Notes: generated by a model not told the origin, from the letters alone. A stretch of DNA of 64,000 nt from Streptomyces rubiginosohelvolus (GCF_014649875.1 NZ_BMTW01000014.1:62001-126000); one strand, 5' to 3'. Shown: positions 25,668 through 34,146, numbered from the stretch's first letter. Made by a program: numbers and translations.

Positions 25668-27602
25668 CTAGAGCCCCTTGGTCTTGATGGTGATCGTGGA
25701 GCCTTCGGGGGCCTGCTCGCCGCCGTCCACGGACTGGCTGGCGATGGTGTCGCTGAAGGAGAGGAACGGCCGGTCGACCTCCACCTCGAAGCCCGCCTCC
25801 TCCAGGGTGCTCCGCGCCTCGTCGACGTCCCGACCGGTGACGTCGGGGACGTCCAGCATCCGGGGGCCCTTGGAGACGGTCAGCTGGATCGTGTCGCCCT
25901 CGGCCGCCTCGGCGCCCTCCTTGGGGGACTGCTCGGCGACGGCTCCCTCGTCCTCGGGGGAGTGCACCCGGCCGGGCAGCACCTCGGCCTTCAGCCCCTC
26001 GGCCTCCAGCTCGGCGGTGGCTTCCTCGGCGGAGAGCCCGGTGACGTCCGGGACGTCGACCGGGGCGCCCTTGCTGACGACGAGCGCCACGGCCGTGTCC
26101 GGATTGCGGTCGGTGCCGGCGCGGGGATCCGTGCGGATCACCTCGCCCCGGGCCACGTCCTCGCTGAACTCCCTGGTCACCATCCCCGGGACCAGGCCCA
26201 CCTTCTTCAGGGAGCGCCGGGCGTCCCCGAGGGAGCTGCCCACCACATCGGGCACCCGCACGATCTCCGGGCCCCGCGAGACGACGAGCCGCACCGAGCC
26301 GTTGCCCCGGATCCGGTCGCCGGAGGCGGGGTCGCTGCTGACGACCTCGCCCCGCTCGACCGTGTCGCTGAAGACCCGGTCCACACCCTTCAGCCCGAGC
26401 CCGGCGTCCGCGATCCGCTTCTCGGCGGTCTGCTGGGTCTGCCCGAGCACCGAGGGGACCTGGGTGAACTGGCCGGAGTTGATGTACCAGACGCCCGTGC
26501 CGATCCCCAGGGTCAGCAGGACGGCGGTGAGCGCGATGATCAGCTTGCGGTGCGGCCCGCCGAACGGACCGCGCCGGCCGCCCCGGCGCCGGGCCGGAGC
26601 GGCGGGCCCCGCGGGCGGCATCGCCAGACGGCTGGTGCGGTGCACGCCGTCCCCGCCACCGTCCTCCGGAAGAGCCCGGGGGATCACGCTCGTACGGTCG
26701 TCCGCGCCGTCATGGGAGTCCGCCAGCGCCTGCGGCGGTACGGCGTCCAGCTCGGCCTCGGTCAGCCCGGCGCGGGCCTCACGGGTCTCGGCCAGCAGCA
26801 GCACCGCGTCGTGCGGGCGCACCTCGGGGTTGCGGGCGGTCGCGCTCGCCACCAGGGAGTCCAGCGCGACGGGGAGCCCGGGCACGACGGCGGACGGGGC
26901 CGGGACGTCGGAGTTGAGGTGCTGGTAGATGACCTGGGCGGCGTTCTCGCCGGTGTGCGGTTTGGCGCCGGTGAGCATCTCGTACAGCACGACCCCGCAG
27001 GCGTACACATCGCTGCGGGTGTCGGCGGTGCCGTGCTCGATCTGCTCGGGGGCCAGATACGACACCGTGCCCAGCAGCGAGCCGGTGGTGTCGGTGGCCG
27101 TGCCGACCGCCCTGACCAGGCCGAAGTCGGCGACCTTCACCCGGCCGTCGTCCCCTATCAGGACGTTCTCCGGCTTCATGTCGCGGTGCACGAACCCGGC
27201 CCGGTGCGCGGCGCCGAGCGCGGCGAGGACCGGCTCCAGGATGTCCAGCGCGGCCCGGGGCTGGAGGGCCCCGCGCTCGCGCAGCACGTCGCGCAGGGTG
27301 CAGCCCGCCACGTACTCCATCGCGAGATAGACGTACGCGCCCTGAGCGCCCTGGTCGAAGACCGCGACGACATTGGGGTGCGCCAGGCGGGCCACCGACT
27401 TGGCCTCCCGGATGAAGCGCTCGACGAACGAGACGTCGGTGGCGAGCGCCGGGTGCATCACCTTGAGGGCGAGCACCCGGTCCAGGCGGGTGTCCACGGC
27501 CCGGTAGACCGTGGCCATCCCGCCGACGGCGATGCGCGCCTCAATGCGATACCGGCCGTCGAGCAGCTGCCCGACGAGAGGGTCCTGGAGGGTCGTGTCC
27601 AC
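25668..27602 (-). CDS. PASTA-domain serine/threonine protein kinase (PknB-like)
   Basis: A membrane receptor-type Ser/Thr kinase, 644 residues. The cytoplasmic kinase domain (about 17-285) has the Gly loop IAVGGMATVY, the Lys in LALKVMHP, catalytic HRDMKPENV, DFG and the APE-type APEQ. A linker follows, then one transmembrane helix near 352-373 and four extracytoplasmic PASTA repeats (from about 378, 446, 514 and 582) that bind muropeptides or lipid II in this family. GTG start. The gene probably senses cell-wall precursors. A common intergenic repeat lies just upstream of the start. Confidence 0.95.
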   Translation of the reverse strand: MDTTLQDPLVGQLLDGRYRIEARIAVGGMATVYRAVDTRLDRVLALKVMHPALATDVSFVERFIREAKSVARLAHPNVVAVFDQGAQGAYVYLAMEYVAGCTLRDVLRERGALQPRAALDILEPVLAALGAAHRAGFVHRDMKPENVLIGDDGRVKVADFGLVRAVGTATDTTGSLLGTVSYLAPEQIEHGTADTRSDVYACGVVLYEMLTGAKPHTGENAAQVIYQHLNSDVPAPSAVVPGLPVALDSLVASATARNPEVRPHDAVLLLAETREARAGLTEAELDAVPPQALADSHDGADDRTSVIPRALPEDGGGDGVHRTSRLAMPPAGPAAPARRRGGRRGPFGGPHRKLIIALTAVLLTLGIGTGVWYINSGQFTQVPSVLGQTQQTAEKRIADAGLGLKGVDRVFSDTVERGEVVSSDPASGDRIRGNGSVRLVVSRGPEIVRVPDVVGSSLGDARRSLKKVGLVPGMVTREFSEDVARGEVIRTDPRAGTDRNPDTAVALVVSKGAPVDVPDVTGLSAEEATAELEAEGLKAEVLPGRVHSPEDEGAVAEQSPKEGAEAAEGDTIQLTVSKGPRMLDVPDVTGRDVDEARSTLEEAGFEVEVDRPFLSFSDTIASQSVDGGEQAPEGSTITIKTKGL

Positions 27603-27689
27603 CCCGAGAGTCTACGAGCCGCCACGGACACCCCGGACGGGCCGGGGCACTCCCGGGGCCGTTCCCTTACCGACCTGTGACAAGGAGGT

Positions 27690-27741
27690 TTTCAGCCCCT
27701 CCGGCGATTGAGGAGCGGGGGTTCGGGGGCAGCGCCCCCGA
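27690..27741. repeat. GC-rich Streptomyces intergenic repeat
   Basis: A sequence of the type CCCCTCCGGCGATTGAGGAG followed by a G-run and a GGGGGC-AGC-GCCCCC hairpin (27725-27739). I recognise it as an abundant dispersed intergenic element of Streptomyces chromosomes, able to form two hairpins and often found downstream of genes. Here it lies between the end of thiG and the start of the kinase gene and may terminate the thi operon. Confidence 0.65.
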
Positions 27742-27752
27742 CGGTCACCGGC

Positions 27753-28547
27753 TCAGAACGCGGGCCGCTCCGGATCGAACGCCGCCCGCCCCGCCACCGG
27801 CGACGACGCCTCGGCGAAGTGGCGACGCGGAATCCGGCCGGCACGGCGGGCCAGCCGGCCCGCCTCCACCGCGTGACGCATCGCACCCGCCATCAGCTCC
27901 GGCTCCTGGGCCCGTGTCACCGCCGAGGCGAGCATCACAGCCGCGCACCCCAGTTCCATCGCCTGCGCCGCGTCCGATGCGGTCCCGGCCCCCGCGTCGA
28001 GGATCACCGGCACCCCGGCCCGCTCCACGATCAGCTCGAAGTTGTGCGGGTTGCGGATGCCGAGCCCGGAGCCGATGGGGGAGCCCAGCGGCATGATCGC
28101 CGCGCACCCCACGTCCTCCAGTTTCCGGGCGAGCACCGGGTCGTCGTTGGTGTAGGGCAGGACCACGAACCCGTCGTCGACCAGGATCTCCGCCGCGTCC
28201 AGCAGCTCGATCGGGTCGGGCAGCAGGGTCCGCTCGTCGGCCACCACCTCCAGCTTCACCCAGTCCGTGCCGAGCGCCTCCCGGGCCAGCCGGGCGGTCA
28301 GCACCGCCTCACCCGCGGTGAAGCAGCCCGCGGTGTTCGGCAGGACCTGGATGGAGAGCCGCTCCAGCACGGAGAGCACCGAACCCTGCACGGTCGGGTC
28401 AAGACGGCGCATCGCGACCGTGGTCAGCTCGGTGCCCGAAGCGATCAGCGAGCGCTCCAGCACCTCCAGGCTCGGGGCCCCGCCGGTGCCCATGATCAGC
28501 CGGGATCCGAACGTGGCGGGTCCCAGCGTGAAGACGTCGTCCGACAT
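27753..28547 (-). CDS. thiG: Thiazole synthase
   Basis: Forms the thiazole phosphate moiety of thiamine from deoxyxylulose 5-phosphate, dehydroglycine and ThiS-thiocarboxylate. The 264-residue TIM barrel carries FGSRLIMGTGG, NTAGCFTAGEA, the Schiff-base Lys in WVKLEVV, MPLGSPIGSGLGI and PVILDAGAGTASDA. The ATG at 28547 has GGAGG 6 nt upstream; the frame is open further but without support. It is last in the thiO-thiS-thiG operon, with 2 bp between the thiS stop and its start. Confidence 0.96.
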   Translation of the reverse strand: MSDDVFTLGPATFGSRLIMGTGGAPSLEVLERSLIASGTELTTVAMRRLDPTVQGSVLSVLERLSIQVLPNTAGCFTAGEAVLTARLAREALGTDWVKLEVVADERTLLPDPIELLDAAEILVDDGFVVLPYTNDDPVLARKLEDVGCAAIMPLGSPIGSGLGIRNPHNFELIVERAGVPVILDAGAGTASDAAQAMELGCAAVMLASAVTRAQEPELMAGAMRHAVEAGRLARRAGRIPRRHFAEASSPVAGRAAFDPERPAF

Positions 28548-28549
28548 GG

Positions 28550-28828
28550 TCAGCCTCCCTGTACGGCCGTCAGGACCTCGACGCGGTCGCCCTCGCCGAG
28601 CGTGGTGGTGGCCCACTGGCCGCGCGGGACGACGCTCTCGTTGACGGCTGCGGCGACCCCGGAGCGGGCCTGGGTCAGGGCGCCGACCAGGGCGCCCAGG
28701 TCGGTCCCGGCGGGAACGGCACGGGCTTCCCCGTTCACCGAGACGGAAACGGTGGCGGGCGCGGTGCCTTCCGGTGCTGCTGCTCGCGGTACGGAGATGC
28801 CTTCCGGCGCGGCGGGCTGCTGGGTCAT
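28550..28828 (-). CDS. thiS: Sulfur carrier protein ThiS
   Basis: A ubiquitin-like sulfur carrier whose C-terminal Gly-Gly (AVQGG) is adenylated and thiocarboxylated. The ThiS core (VSVSVNGEARAVPAG... VEVLTAVQGG) occupies the last ~66 residues. About 25 Ala/Pro-rich residues precede it, an extension not needed by the fold; no convincing internal start with a ribosome site is visible, so it is kept. The ATG overlaps the thiO stop (ATGA). Confidence 0.92.
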   Translation of the reverse strand: MTQQPAAPEGISVPRAAAPEGTAPATVSVSVNGEARAVPAGTDLGALVGALTQARSGVAAAVNESVVPRGQWATTTLGEGDRVEVLTAVQGG

Positions 28829-30033
28829 ACGGGCTGCTCCTGGAGTGCGGGGGCGGCGGGCTCGAAACGGCCGGGCGAGAAGGGGCGGGCCTCCTCGGGC
28901 AGCTCGCCGGTGGTCAGGGCGTCGGCCATCGCGTCCCCGGTGACGGGCGTCAGCAGGACCCCGTTGCGGTGGTGGCCGGTGGCGAGCAGGAGACCGGGCA
29001 GGACGGTCGGGCCGAGCAGCGGGGCGTTGTCGGGCGACGCGGGACGCAGACCGGCCCGGGTCTCGGTCAGCGGCAGCTCGGTGATGCCCGGCACCAGCTC
29101 ATGGGCGTCGCGCAGCAGCTCGTACACCCCGCCGGCCGTGACCGTGGTGTCCCAGCCCATCTCCTCGCTGGTGGCGCCGACGACCAGCTCGCCGTTCTCG
29201 CGCGGTACGAGGTAGAGGTGGCCGCCCCGCACCACGGCGCGCACGGTGCGGCTGAGGAAGGGGGCGTACGCCGGGGGCACGGTGAGCCGGAGGACCTGGC
29301 CCTTGACCGGGCGTACCGGTGGCACGAGCTCCGGCGGGAGCCCCGCGAGCCGCCCGCTGAGACTGCCCGCGGCGAGCACGACCTGGTCGGCCGCGAACTC
29401 CTTACCGTCGCCGAGCGAGGCCCCGGTGGCCCGGCCCCTCTCGACGGTGAGCCGCTCGGCGGTCGTCCGGCGAAACGCGACCCCGGCCCGCTCGCACGCG
29501 GTCAGCAGCGCCGAGGCGAGGCGGCGCGGATCCACCTGGTGGTCGCCGTCGACCCGGAGCCCGCCCCGGACTCCCGGGGCCAGCATCGGTTCGAGCCGGC
29601 GGCACTCACGGCCGCTCAGCCAGACCGACTCCAGACCCGAACGCTCCTGGAGGGCGTGCAGTTCGCGCAGATGCGCCCGGTCGTCGGAGTCCAGCGCGAC
29701 GGCGAGCGTGCCGCAGCTCCGGAAGCCGGTGTCCCGGCCGCTCGCCTCCTCCAGCTCCCCGACGAACGCCGGATAGCGGGCGGCGGAGGTGAGGTTGAGG
29801 CCGAGCAGCATCTGCTCGCCGTAGTGCAGTTCGGTGACGGCGGCCAGCATGCCCGCCGCGACCTGGGCGGCTCCGCCGCCCGGTGCGGGATCGGCCACGG
29901 TGACCGCCAGCCCGCGCTGTGCGGCCCGCCACGCGGTGACCAGGCCGATGATGCCGCCCCCGATGACGAGGACGTCGGATCCTGAGGTTCCCGTTCCCCC
30001 CAAGGCTCCGGAGGTCTTCCCCGAGACGCGCAT
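28825..30033 (-). CDS. thiO: Glycine oxidase ThiO
   Basis: A FAD enzyme oxidising glycine to the dehydroglycine used by ThiG, as in Bacillus-type thiazole synthesis. About 402 residues with the dinucleotide motif VLVIGGGIIGLVTAWRAA near residue 22, a DAO-type fold (AAGMLAAV, RLEPML, QVDPRRLASALL) and the C-terminal GLRPASPDNAPLLG and ATGHHRNGVLLTP FAD-contact segments. The ATG at 30033 directly follows a TPP riboswitch, so the frame upstream of it is not coding. Confidence 0.94.
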   Translation of the reverse strand: MRVSGKTSGALGGTGTSGSDVLVIGGGIIGLVTAWRAAQRGLAVTVADPAPGGGAAQVAAGMLAAVTELHYGEQMLLGLNLTSAARYPAFVGELEEASGRDTGFRSCGTLAVALDSDDRAHLRELHALQERSGLESVWLSGRECRRLEPMLAPGVRGGLRVDGDHQVDPRRLASALLTACERAGVAFRRTTAERLTVERGRATGASLGDGKEFAADQVVLAAGSLSGRLAGLPPELVPPVRPVKGQVLRLTVPPAYAPFLSRTVRAVVRGGHLYLVPRENGELVVGATSEEMGWDTTVTAGGVYELLRDAHELVPGITELPLTETRAGLRPASPDNAPLLGPTVLPGLLLATGHHRNGVLLTPVTGDAMADALTTGELPEEARPFSPGRFEPAAPALQEQPV

Positions 30034-30043
30034 GAGTGTCCAG

Positions 30044-30137
30044 CCCCTCCCTTCGCCGGCATGACCCGGATCAGGTTCGTACGGTCGGAAGCCGTCCAGC
30101 CTCCCTCTCAGCCCGGTGCGTCCGGGCTCCCGCGAGT
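30044..30137 (-). ncRNA. TPP riboswitch (THI element)
   Basis: On the minus strand the leader of thiO has the conserved THI-box parts in order: CGGGCTGAGAGGGAGGC, then CCGTACGAACCTGATCCGG and GTCATGCCGGCGAAGGGAGG. These match the CUGAGA and ACCUGAUCCGG-GNAA-type core of the thiamine pyrophosphate aptamer. It ends about 11 nt before the thiO ATG, so TPP binding probably hides the ribosome site (AGGGAGGGG), lowering translation of thiO-thiS-thiG. Confidence 0.95.
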
Positions 30138-30195
30138 GTTCTACCTTGGCCACCCTAAACCCCGCCGTCCACCGCCCAGTAGGGGAGCCGTCATC

Positions 30196-30537
30196 ATGGC
30201 CCGTTCGCTCGACGGACTCGTCCTCGCGCCCGTCGCCGACCAGGCCCCGGGCCAGGTCGGCACCCGCACCCGCTTCACGTACCACGAGCAAGGCGGCCGG
30301 ATCTGGGCCGAGTACACGGGCGGCGACGTCGTCCACGGCCATCTCGTCGGCACCCGGGACGGGGACGCGCTGGACTTCCGCTATGTCCAGCTCAAGCAGG
30401 ACGGAACGACATCCTCCGGGCACTGCCTCTCCACTGTCACCGAGCTCACCGATGGCCGGGTCCGTCTGGAGGAGCGCTGGGAGTGGGAGTCCCAGGAAGG
30501 CAGCGGGACCAGCGTGGTGGAGGAAGTGGCCTCCTGA
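30196..30537 (+). CDS. Small conserved protein, lipocalin/avidin-like beta strands
   Basis: A 113-residue cytosolic protein made almost wholly of predicted beta strands (RTRFTYHEQGGRIWAEYTGGDVVHG, DFRYVQLKQDG, VRLEERWEWESQEG), suggesting a small beta barrel. Homologues are sometimes annotated as N-acetylglutamate synthase, but no acetyl-CoA-binding motif is visible and I do not accept that name. It is divergent from the thi operon and has its own short upstream region. Function unknown. Confidence 0.7.
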   Translation: MARSLDGLVLAPVADQAPGQVGTRTRFTYHEQGGRIWAEYTGGDVVHGHLVGTRDGDALDFRYVQLKQDGTTSSGHCLSTVTELTDGRVRLEERWEWESQEGSGTSVVEEVAS

Positions 30538-30594
30538 GGGCCGTCCTGAGGGCCGGTGTCCGGCAGCCGTCTTCCTGACGCTTCGTCAGATGAT

Positions 30595-30600
30595 TAAGGT
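30595..30600 (+). promoter_or_regulatory. -10 box and CTGACG/CGTCAG palindrome before the ferredoxin reductase
   Basis: TAAGGT at 30595-30600 ends 6 nt before the GTG at 30607, predicting a leaderless transcript. Just upstream, CTGACG and CGTCAG form a 6-bp inverted repeat with a 3-nt gap (about 30575-30589), placed where a -35 or operator would be. Confidence 0.5.
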
Positions 30601-30606
30601 GGACAG

Positions 30607-31842
30607 GTGAGCGAGCAGCAGACGGAGAAGAGTCCGGCCCGGAACGTCGTGGTCGTCGGCGCGGGCATGGCGGGCGTGCAGAGCGCCGTCGCCCTGCGCG
30701 AGGCGGGCTTCACCGGCCCCGTCACCCTGATCGGCGCCGAGCCCCACCAGCCCTACGACCGCCCGCCGCTGTCCAAGGCCGTGCTGCTGGGCAAGGCCGA
30801 GGACTCCGCCTTCGACGTCGACTTCGAGGCGCTGGACATCACCCTGCGCCTCGGTCTGGACGTCACCGCCCTGCGCGCCGCCGACCATGTGCTGGACACC
30901 GCCGACGGGCCCGTCCGCTACGACGCCCTGATCCTCGCGACCGGCGCCGAACCCCTGACCCTGCCCGGCACCGAGGGCGTGCCCGGCGTCCATCTGCTGC
31001 GCACCCTCGACGACGCCGCCCGGCTGCGGCCCGTCCTGGACCGGCAGCACGACGTGGTCGTCGTCGGGGCGGGCTGGATCGGCGCGGAGTTCGCCACCGC
31101 AGCCCGCGCCGCGGGCTGCGCCGTCACCGTGGTCGAGGCCGCGGCCCGCCCGCTCGCGGGCACCCTGCCCGCCGAGGTGGCCTCCCCGATGGCCGCCTGG
31201 TACGCCGGGAGCGGCGCCGAACTCCTCACCGGGGCCCGGGTCGAGCGCGTCGAGGAGGGGGCCGTGATCCTCGCGGACGGCCGCACCCTGCCCGCCGGAG
31301 CCGTGGTCGTCGGCGTCGGCGCGCGCCCCGCCACCGGCTGGCTCGCGGGCTCCGGGATCGCCCTCGGCCCGGACGGTTCGGTCACCGCCGACAGCGCCCT
31401 GCGCACCTCGCTGCCCGATGTGTACGCGGTCGGCGACTGCGCCTCCTTCCCCTCGGCCCGCTACGGAACCCGGCTGCTGGTCCACCACTGGGACAACGCC
31501 CTCCAGGGTCCGCGCACCGCCGCGGCCGCGATCATGGCGGCGGAGAGCGGCGCACCGCTCCCGGTCTACGACCCCGTCCCGTACTTCTGGTCCGAGCAGT
31601 TCGGCCGCTTCGTGCAGTACGCCGGCCACCACGCCGACGCCGACACCCTGCTGTGGCGCGGCGACGGGGCGGACGCCACCTGGTCGGTGTGCTGGCTGCG
31701 CGACGGGGCGCTGGCCGCCGTGCTCGCCGTGGGCCGCCCGCGCGATCTCGCCCAGGGGCGCAGGCTCATCGAGTCGGGGGCCGCCCTCGACCCGGAGAAG
31801 GTCGCCGACCCCGCCGTACCCCTGAAGTCCACCGCCCTCTGA
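30607..31842 (+). CDS. NAD(P)/FAD-dependent ferredoxin/rubredoxin reductase
   Basis: A flavoprotein of 411 residues that passes electrons from NAD(P)H to a ferredoxin, probably for cytochrome P450 or oxygenase systems. FAD motif VVVGAGMAGVQSA near residue 15, LILATGAEP, NAD(P) motif VVVVGAGWIGAEFA near residue 155, and the FAD-contact VYAVGDCASF near residue 275. The C-terminal reductase domain (VPYFWSEQFGRFVQYAG) is present. GTG start with no ribosome site, fitting leaderless translation. No P450 or ferredoxin gene is adjacent. Confidence 0.93.
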   Translation: MSEQQTEKSPARNVVVVGAGMAGVQSAVALREAGFTGPVTLIGAEPHQPYDRPPLSKAVLLGKAEDSAFDVDFEALDITLRLGLDVTALRAADHVLDTADGPVRYDALILATGAEPLTLPGTEGVPGVHLLRTLDDAARLRPVLDRQHDVVVVGAGWIGAEFATAARAAGCAVTVVEAAARPLAGTLPAEVASPMAAWYAGSGAELLTGARVERVEEGAVILADGRTLPAGAVVVGVGARPATGWLAGSGIALGPDGSVTADSALRTSLPDVYAVGDCASFPSARYGTRLLVHHWDNALQGPRTAAAAIMAAESGAPLPVYDPVPYFWSEQFGRFVQYAGHHADADTLLWRGDGADATWSVCWLRDGALAAVLAVGRPRDLAQGRRLIESGAALDPEKVADPAVPLKSTAL

Positions 31843-31923
31843 CCGCCCCGGGACCGCCGCTGACACCCCCCGTACGGTCGGCCCGGCTACCGACTGTCAG
31901 TCCCAGGTGGCAGGCTTGTCCCC

Positions 31924-32289
31924 GTGACCGAGATTGACGCAAAGACCGATGCTCTCGTCCCCGCCTGGCTTCACCTTCCCGACATCGCGGAAATGCTCGA
32001 TGTCCAGGTGACGCGCGTACGGCAGTTGGTCAAGGAGGGCCAGCTCATCGCCGTACGCCGTGGTGAGAACCGGACGCTCCAGGTGCCCGCCGCCTTCATC
32101 GACGGCGACAAGGTGGTCAAGGGCCTCTCCGGCACCCTGACCCTCCTGAAGGACGACGGCTTCTCCGAGGAAGAGATGCTGGAGTGGCTCTTCACTCCCG
32201 ACCCGACCCTGCCCGGCACCCCCGCGCAGGCGCTGAGCGAGAATCGCGGGACGGAGGTGAAGCGCCGCGCCCAGGCGCTCGCCGTCTGA
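31924..32289 (+). CDS. Rv2175c-like helix-turn-helix DNA-binding protein
   Basis: A 121-residue protein with an N-terminal winged helix-turn-helix (WLHLPDIAEMLDVQVTRVRQLVKEGQLIAVRRGENR) and the C-terminal Rv2175c domain (VVKGLSGTLTLLKDDGFSEEEMLEWLFTPDPTLPG). In mycobacteria the homologue binds DNA and is phosphorylated by PknL on its N-terminal Thr; here the N-terminus is MTEIDAKTDALV, with candidate Thr residues. Targets are unknown. GTG start; a CAGGCT box ending 7 nt upstream hints at a leaderless transcript. Confidence 0.9.
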   Translation: MTEIDAKTDALVPAWLHLPDIAEMLDVQVTRVRQLVKEGQLIAVRRGENRTLQVPAAFIDGDKVVKGLSGTLTLLKDDGFSEEEMLEWLFTPDPTLPGTPAQALSENRGTEVKRRAQALAV

Positions 32290-32306
32290 CCGATACGCCA
32301 GGAAGC

Positions 32307-32339
32307 GGTGCACGGGCCGTCCGACACGGCCCGTGCACC
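32307..32339 (+). terminator. Hairpin terminator after the Rv2175c-like gene
   Basis: A perfect 14-bp stem (32307-32320 with 32326-32339) and a 5-nt loop, 18 bp after the stop. No T-run. Confidence 0.75.
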
Positions 32340-32343
32340 CGCA

Positions 32344-32388
32344 CGACCACGGGGGAATCCACTCCGCCGTGACGACCACGGGGGTTTC
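32344..32388 (+). repeat. Tandem duplication in the thiE translation start region
   Basis: CGACCACGGGGGAATCCAC (from 32344) and CGACCACGGGGGTTTCCAC (from 32372) are two copies of a 19-bp unit, 28 bp apart. Each contains a G-run that can act as a ribosome site. The first precedes an in-frame GTG at 32369, the second the ATG at 32393. Confidence 0.75.
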
Positions 32389-32392
32389 CACC

Positions 32393-33043
32393 ATGTCCAC
32401 ACCTCGCGAGCAGCTGTCCGACGCCCGGCTCTACCTGTGCACGGACGCCCGCAAGCGGCAGGGTGACCTCCCCGCCTTCCTCGACGCCGTGCTCACCTCC
32501 GGCGTCGACATCGTCCAGCTCCGGGACAAGGGCATGGAAGCCGCCGAGGAGCTGGAACACCTCGCGGTGTTCGCCGACGCCTGCCGCCGGCACGGCAAGC
32601 TTCTCGCCGTGAACGACCGCGCCGACGTCGCCCACGCCATCGGCGCCGACGTCCTGCACCTCGGCCAGGGCGACCTGCCCGTCCCCGCCGCCCGCGCGAT
32701 CATCGGCGCCGACCGGCTGATCGGCCGCTCCACGCACGCCGAGGCCGAGGTCGACGCCGCCGTCGCCCAGGACGGCGTGGACTACTTCTGCACCGGCCCC
32801 TGCTGGCCCACCCCCACCAAGCCCGGCCGCCACGCCCCCGGCCTCGACCTCGTGCGCTACGCCGCCTCGCTCGGCGGGCAGCGCCCCTGGTTCGCGATCG
32901 GCGGGATCGACGCGGGCAATCTGGACCAGGTGCTGGACGCCGGGGCCCGCCGCGTCGTCGTCGTCCGGGCCGTCACCGAGGCCGACGACCCGGCCGCCGC
33001 CACCGCCGAGCTGGCCCGCCGCGTCCGGGCACACACGAGCTGA
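32393..33043 (+). CDS. thiE: Thiamine phosphate synthase
   Basis: Couples the thiazole and pyrimidine moieties to thiamine phosphate. The 216-residue TIM barrel has RLYLCTD, VDIVQLRDKGM, LAVNDRADVAHAIGADVLHLGQGDLP, IGRSTH, DYFCTGPCWPTPTKPGR and the phosphate loop WFAIGGIDAGNL. The ATG at 32393 is used; an in-frame GTG at 32369 would add eight residues and has a duplicate of the same ribosome-site sequence. It lacks the TPP riboswitch seen at the thiO operon about 2.3 kb away, so the two thiamine loci may respond differently. Confidence 0.95.
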   Translation: MSTPREQLSDARLYLCTDARKRQGDLPAFLDAVLTSGVDIVQLRDKGMEAAEELEHLAVFADACRRHGKLLAVNDRADVAHAIGADVLHLGQGDLPVPAARAIIGADRLIGRSTHAEAEVDAAVAQDGVDYFCTGPCWPTPTKPGRHAPGLDLVRYAASLGGQRPWFAIGGIDAGNLDQVLDAGARRVVVVRAVTEADDPAAATAELARRVRAHTS

Positions 33044-33063
33044 ACTCCGCGCGTACGGGCGGC

Positions 33064-33094
33064 GGACATCCCGGGCCCGAGCCGGGGAATGTCC
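33064..33094 (+). terminator. Weak hairpin after thiE
   Basis: GGACAT plus CCCGG pair with CCGGG and ATGTCC with a small bulge (33064-33094), 20 bp after the thiE stop. Probable terminator without T-run. Confidence 0.5.
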
Positions 33095-33167
33095 GAGGAG
33101 TGGACAACAGTCCGGCAATTCGAGACAAACTTTCCCGCTCTGGTTGGGTGAGTGTCCACCCCCTGGT

Positions 33168-33173
33168 TAACCT
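33168..33173 (+). promoter_or_regulatory. -10 box of the metF promoter
   Basis: TAACCT at 33168-33173 ends 6 nt before the metF ATG; TTGGGT at 33143-33148 is a possible -35 (19-bp spacer). There is no ribosome site, fitting a leaderless mRNA. Confidence 0.5.
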
Positions 33174-33179
33174 CCCCTT

Positions 33180-34097
33180 ATGGCCCTTGGAACAGCTTCC
33201 ACCAGGACGGATCACGCGCGCACGGTGCGTGACCTGCTGGCGACCGGCAAAACGTCGTACTCCTTCGAGTTCTGGGCTCCCAAGACGGAGAAAGGTGAGC
33301 GCAACCTCTGGAACGCGCTGCGCCGGGTCGAGGCGGTCCGGCCGAGCTTCGTCTCCGTGACGTACGGCGCCGGAGGCTCCACCCGCGCCGGGACGGTCAA
33401 GGCCACCCAGGAGATCGCGGCGGACTCCACGCTCACCCCGGTCGCCCACCTCACCGCGGTCAACCACTCGATCGCCGAGCTGCGCAACATGGTCGGGCAA
33501 TACGCCGACGCGGGCATCAGGAACATCCTCGCCGTCCGCGGCGACCCGCCGGGCGACCCGATGGGCGAGTGGGTGGAGCACCCGCAGGGGGTGCAGTACG
33601 CCGCCGACCTCGTCCGCCTCATCAAGGAATCGGGCGACTTCTGCGTCGGCGTCGCGGCATTTCCCGAAATGCACCCCCGGTCCACCGACTGGGAGACGGA
33701 CATCGGTCATTTCGTGGACAAGTGCCGGGCGGGCGCGGATTACGCGATCACCCAGATGTTCTTCCGCCCGGAGGACTATCTCCGGATGCGTGACCGCGTG
33801 GTCGCTGCGGGTTGTGAAACACCGGTGATCCCCGAAGTGATGCCCCTCACCAGCGTGAAGCAACTGGAAAAGTTCTCCCAGCTCAGCAACGCGACCGTGC
33901 CCGAGTCGTTGAAAGAGCGCATCCTCGCAGCCAAGGACGATCCAGCCGCTGTACGCTCCATTGGCATCGAGTTCGCAACGGAGTTCTGCGCGGAGCTGCT
34001 GTCCGAGGGTGTGCCCGGGCTGCACTTCATCACGCTCAACAACTCGACGGCTACGCTCGAAATCTACGAGAAACTCGGACTGCACAAGCAGTCGTGA
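33180..34097 (+). CDS. metF: 5,10-methylenetetrahydrofolate reductase
   Basis: Reduces methylene-THF to methyl-THF for methionine synthesis. The 305-residue FAD-binding TIM barrel has SFEFWAPKTEKGERNLW (catalytic Glu), VSVTYGAGGSTR, HLTAVNHS, RNILAVRGDPPGD, the substrate loop AAFPEMHP, and ADYAITQMFF; the C-terminus has GVPGLHFITLNNSTATLEIYEKLG. Translation starts at the ATG at 33180 with no ribosome site visible; an earlier in-frame start is not needed. The S-adenosylmethionine-binding regulatory domain of eukaryotic enzymes is absent, as usual for bacteria. Confidence 0.95.
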   Translation: MALGTASTRTDHARTVRDLLATGKTSYSFEFWAPKTEKGERNLWNALRRVEAVRPSFVSVTYGAGGSTRAGTVKATQEIAADSTLTPVAHLTAVNHSIAELRNMVGQYADAGIRNILAVRGDPPGDPMGEWVEHPQGVQYAADLVRLIKESGDFCVGVAAFPEMHPRSTDWETDIGHFVDKCRAGADYAITQMFFRPEDYLRMRDRVVAAGCETPVIPEVMPLTSVKQLEKFSQLSNATVPESLKERILAAKDDPAAVRSIGIEFATEFCAELLSEGVPGLHFITLNNSTATLEIYEKLGLHKQS

Positions 34098-34146
34098 CCG
34101 GTCGTACCCGCCCCCGAAGCGGTGACGGCCGAAGGAGGGGGCGGGC

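Noticed and set aside
30196..30537. N-acetylglutamate synthase annotation for the small beta-rich protein
   Set aside because: No acetyltransferase fold or acetyl-CoA motif is visible in 113 residues; the name appears in homologues but is not supported by the sequence.
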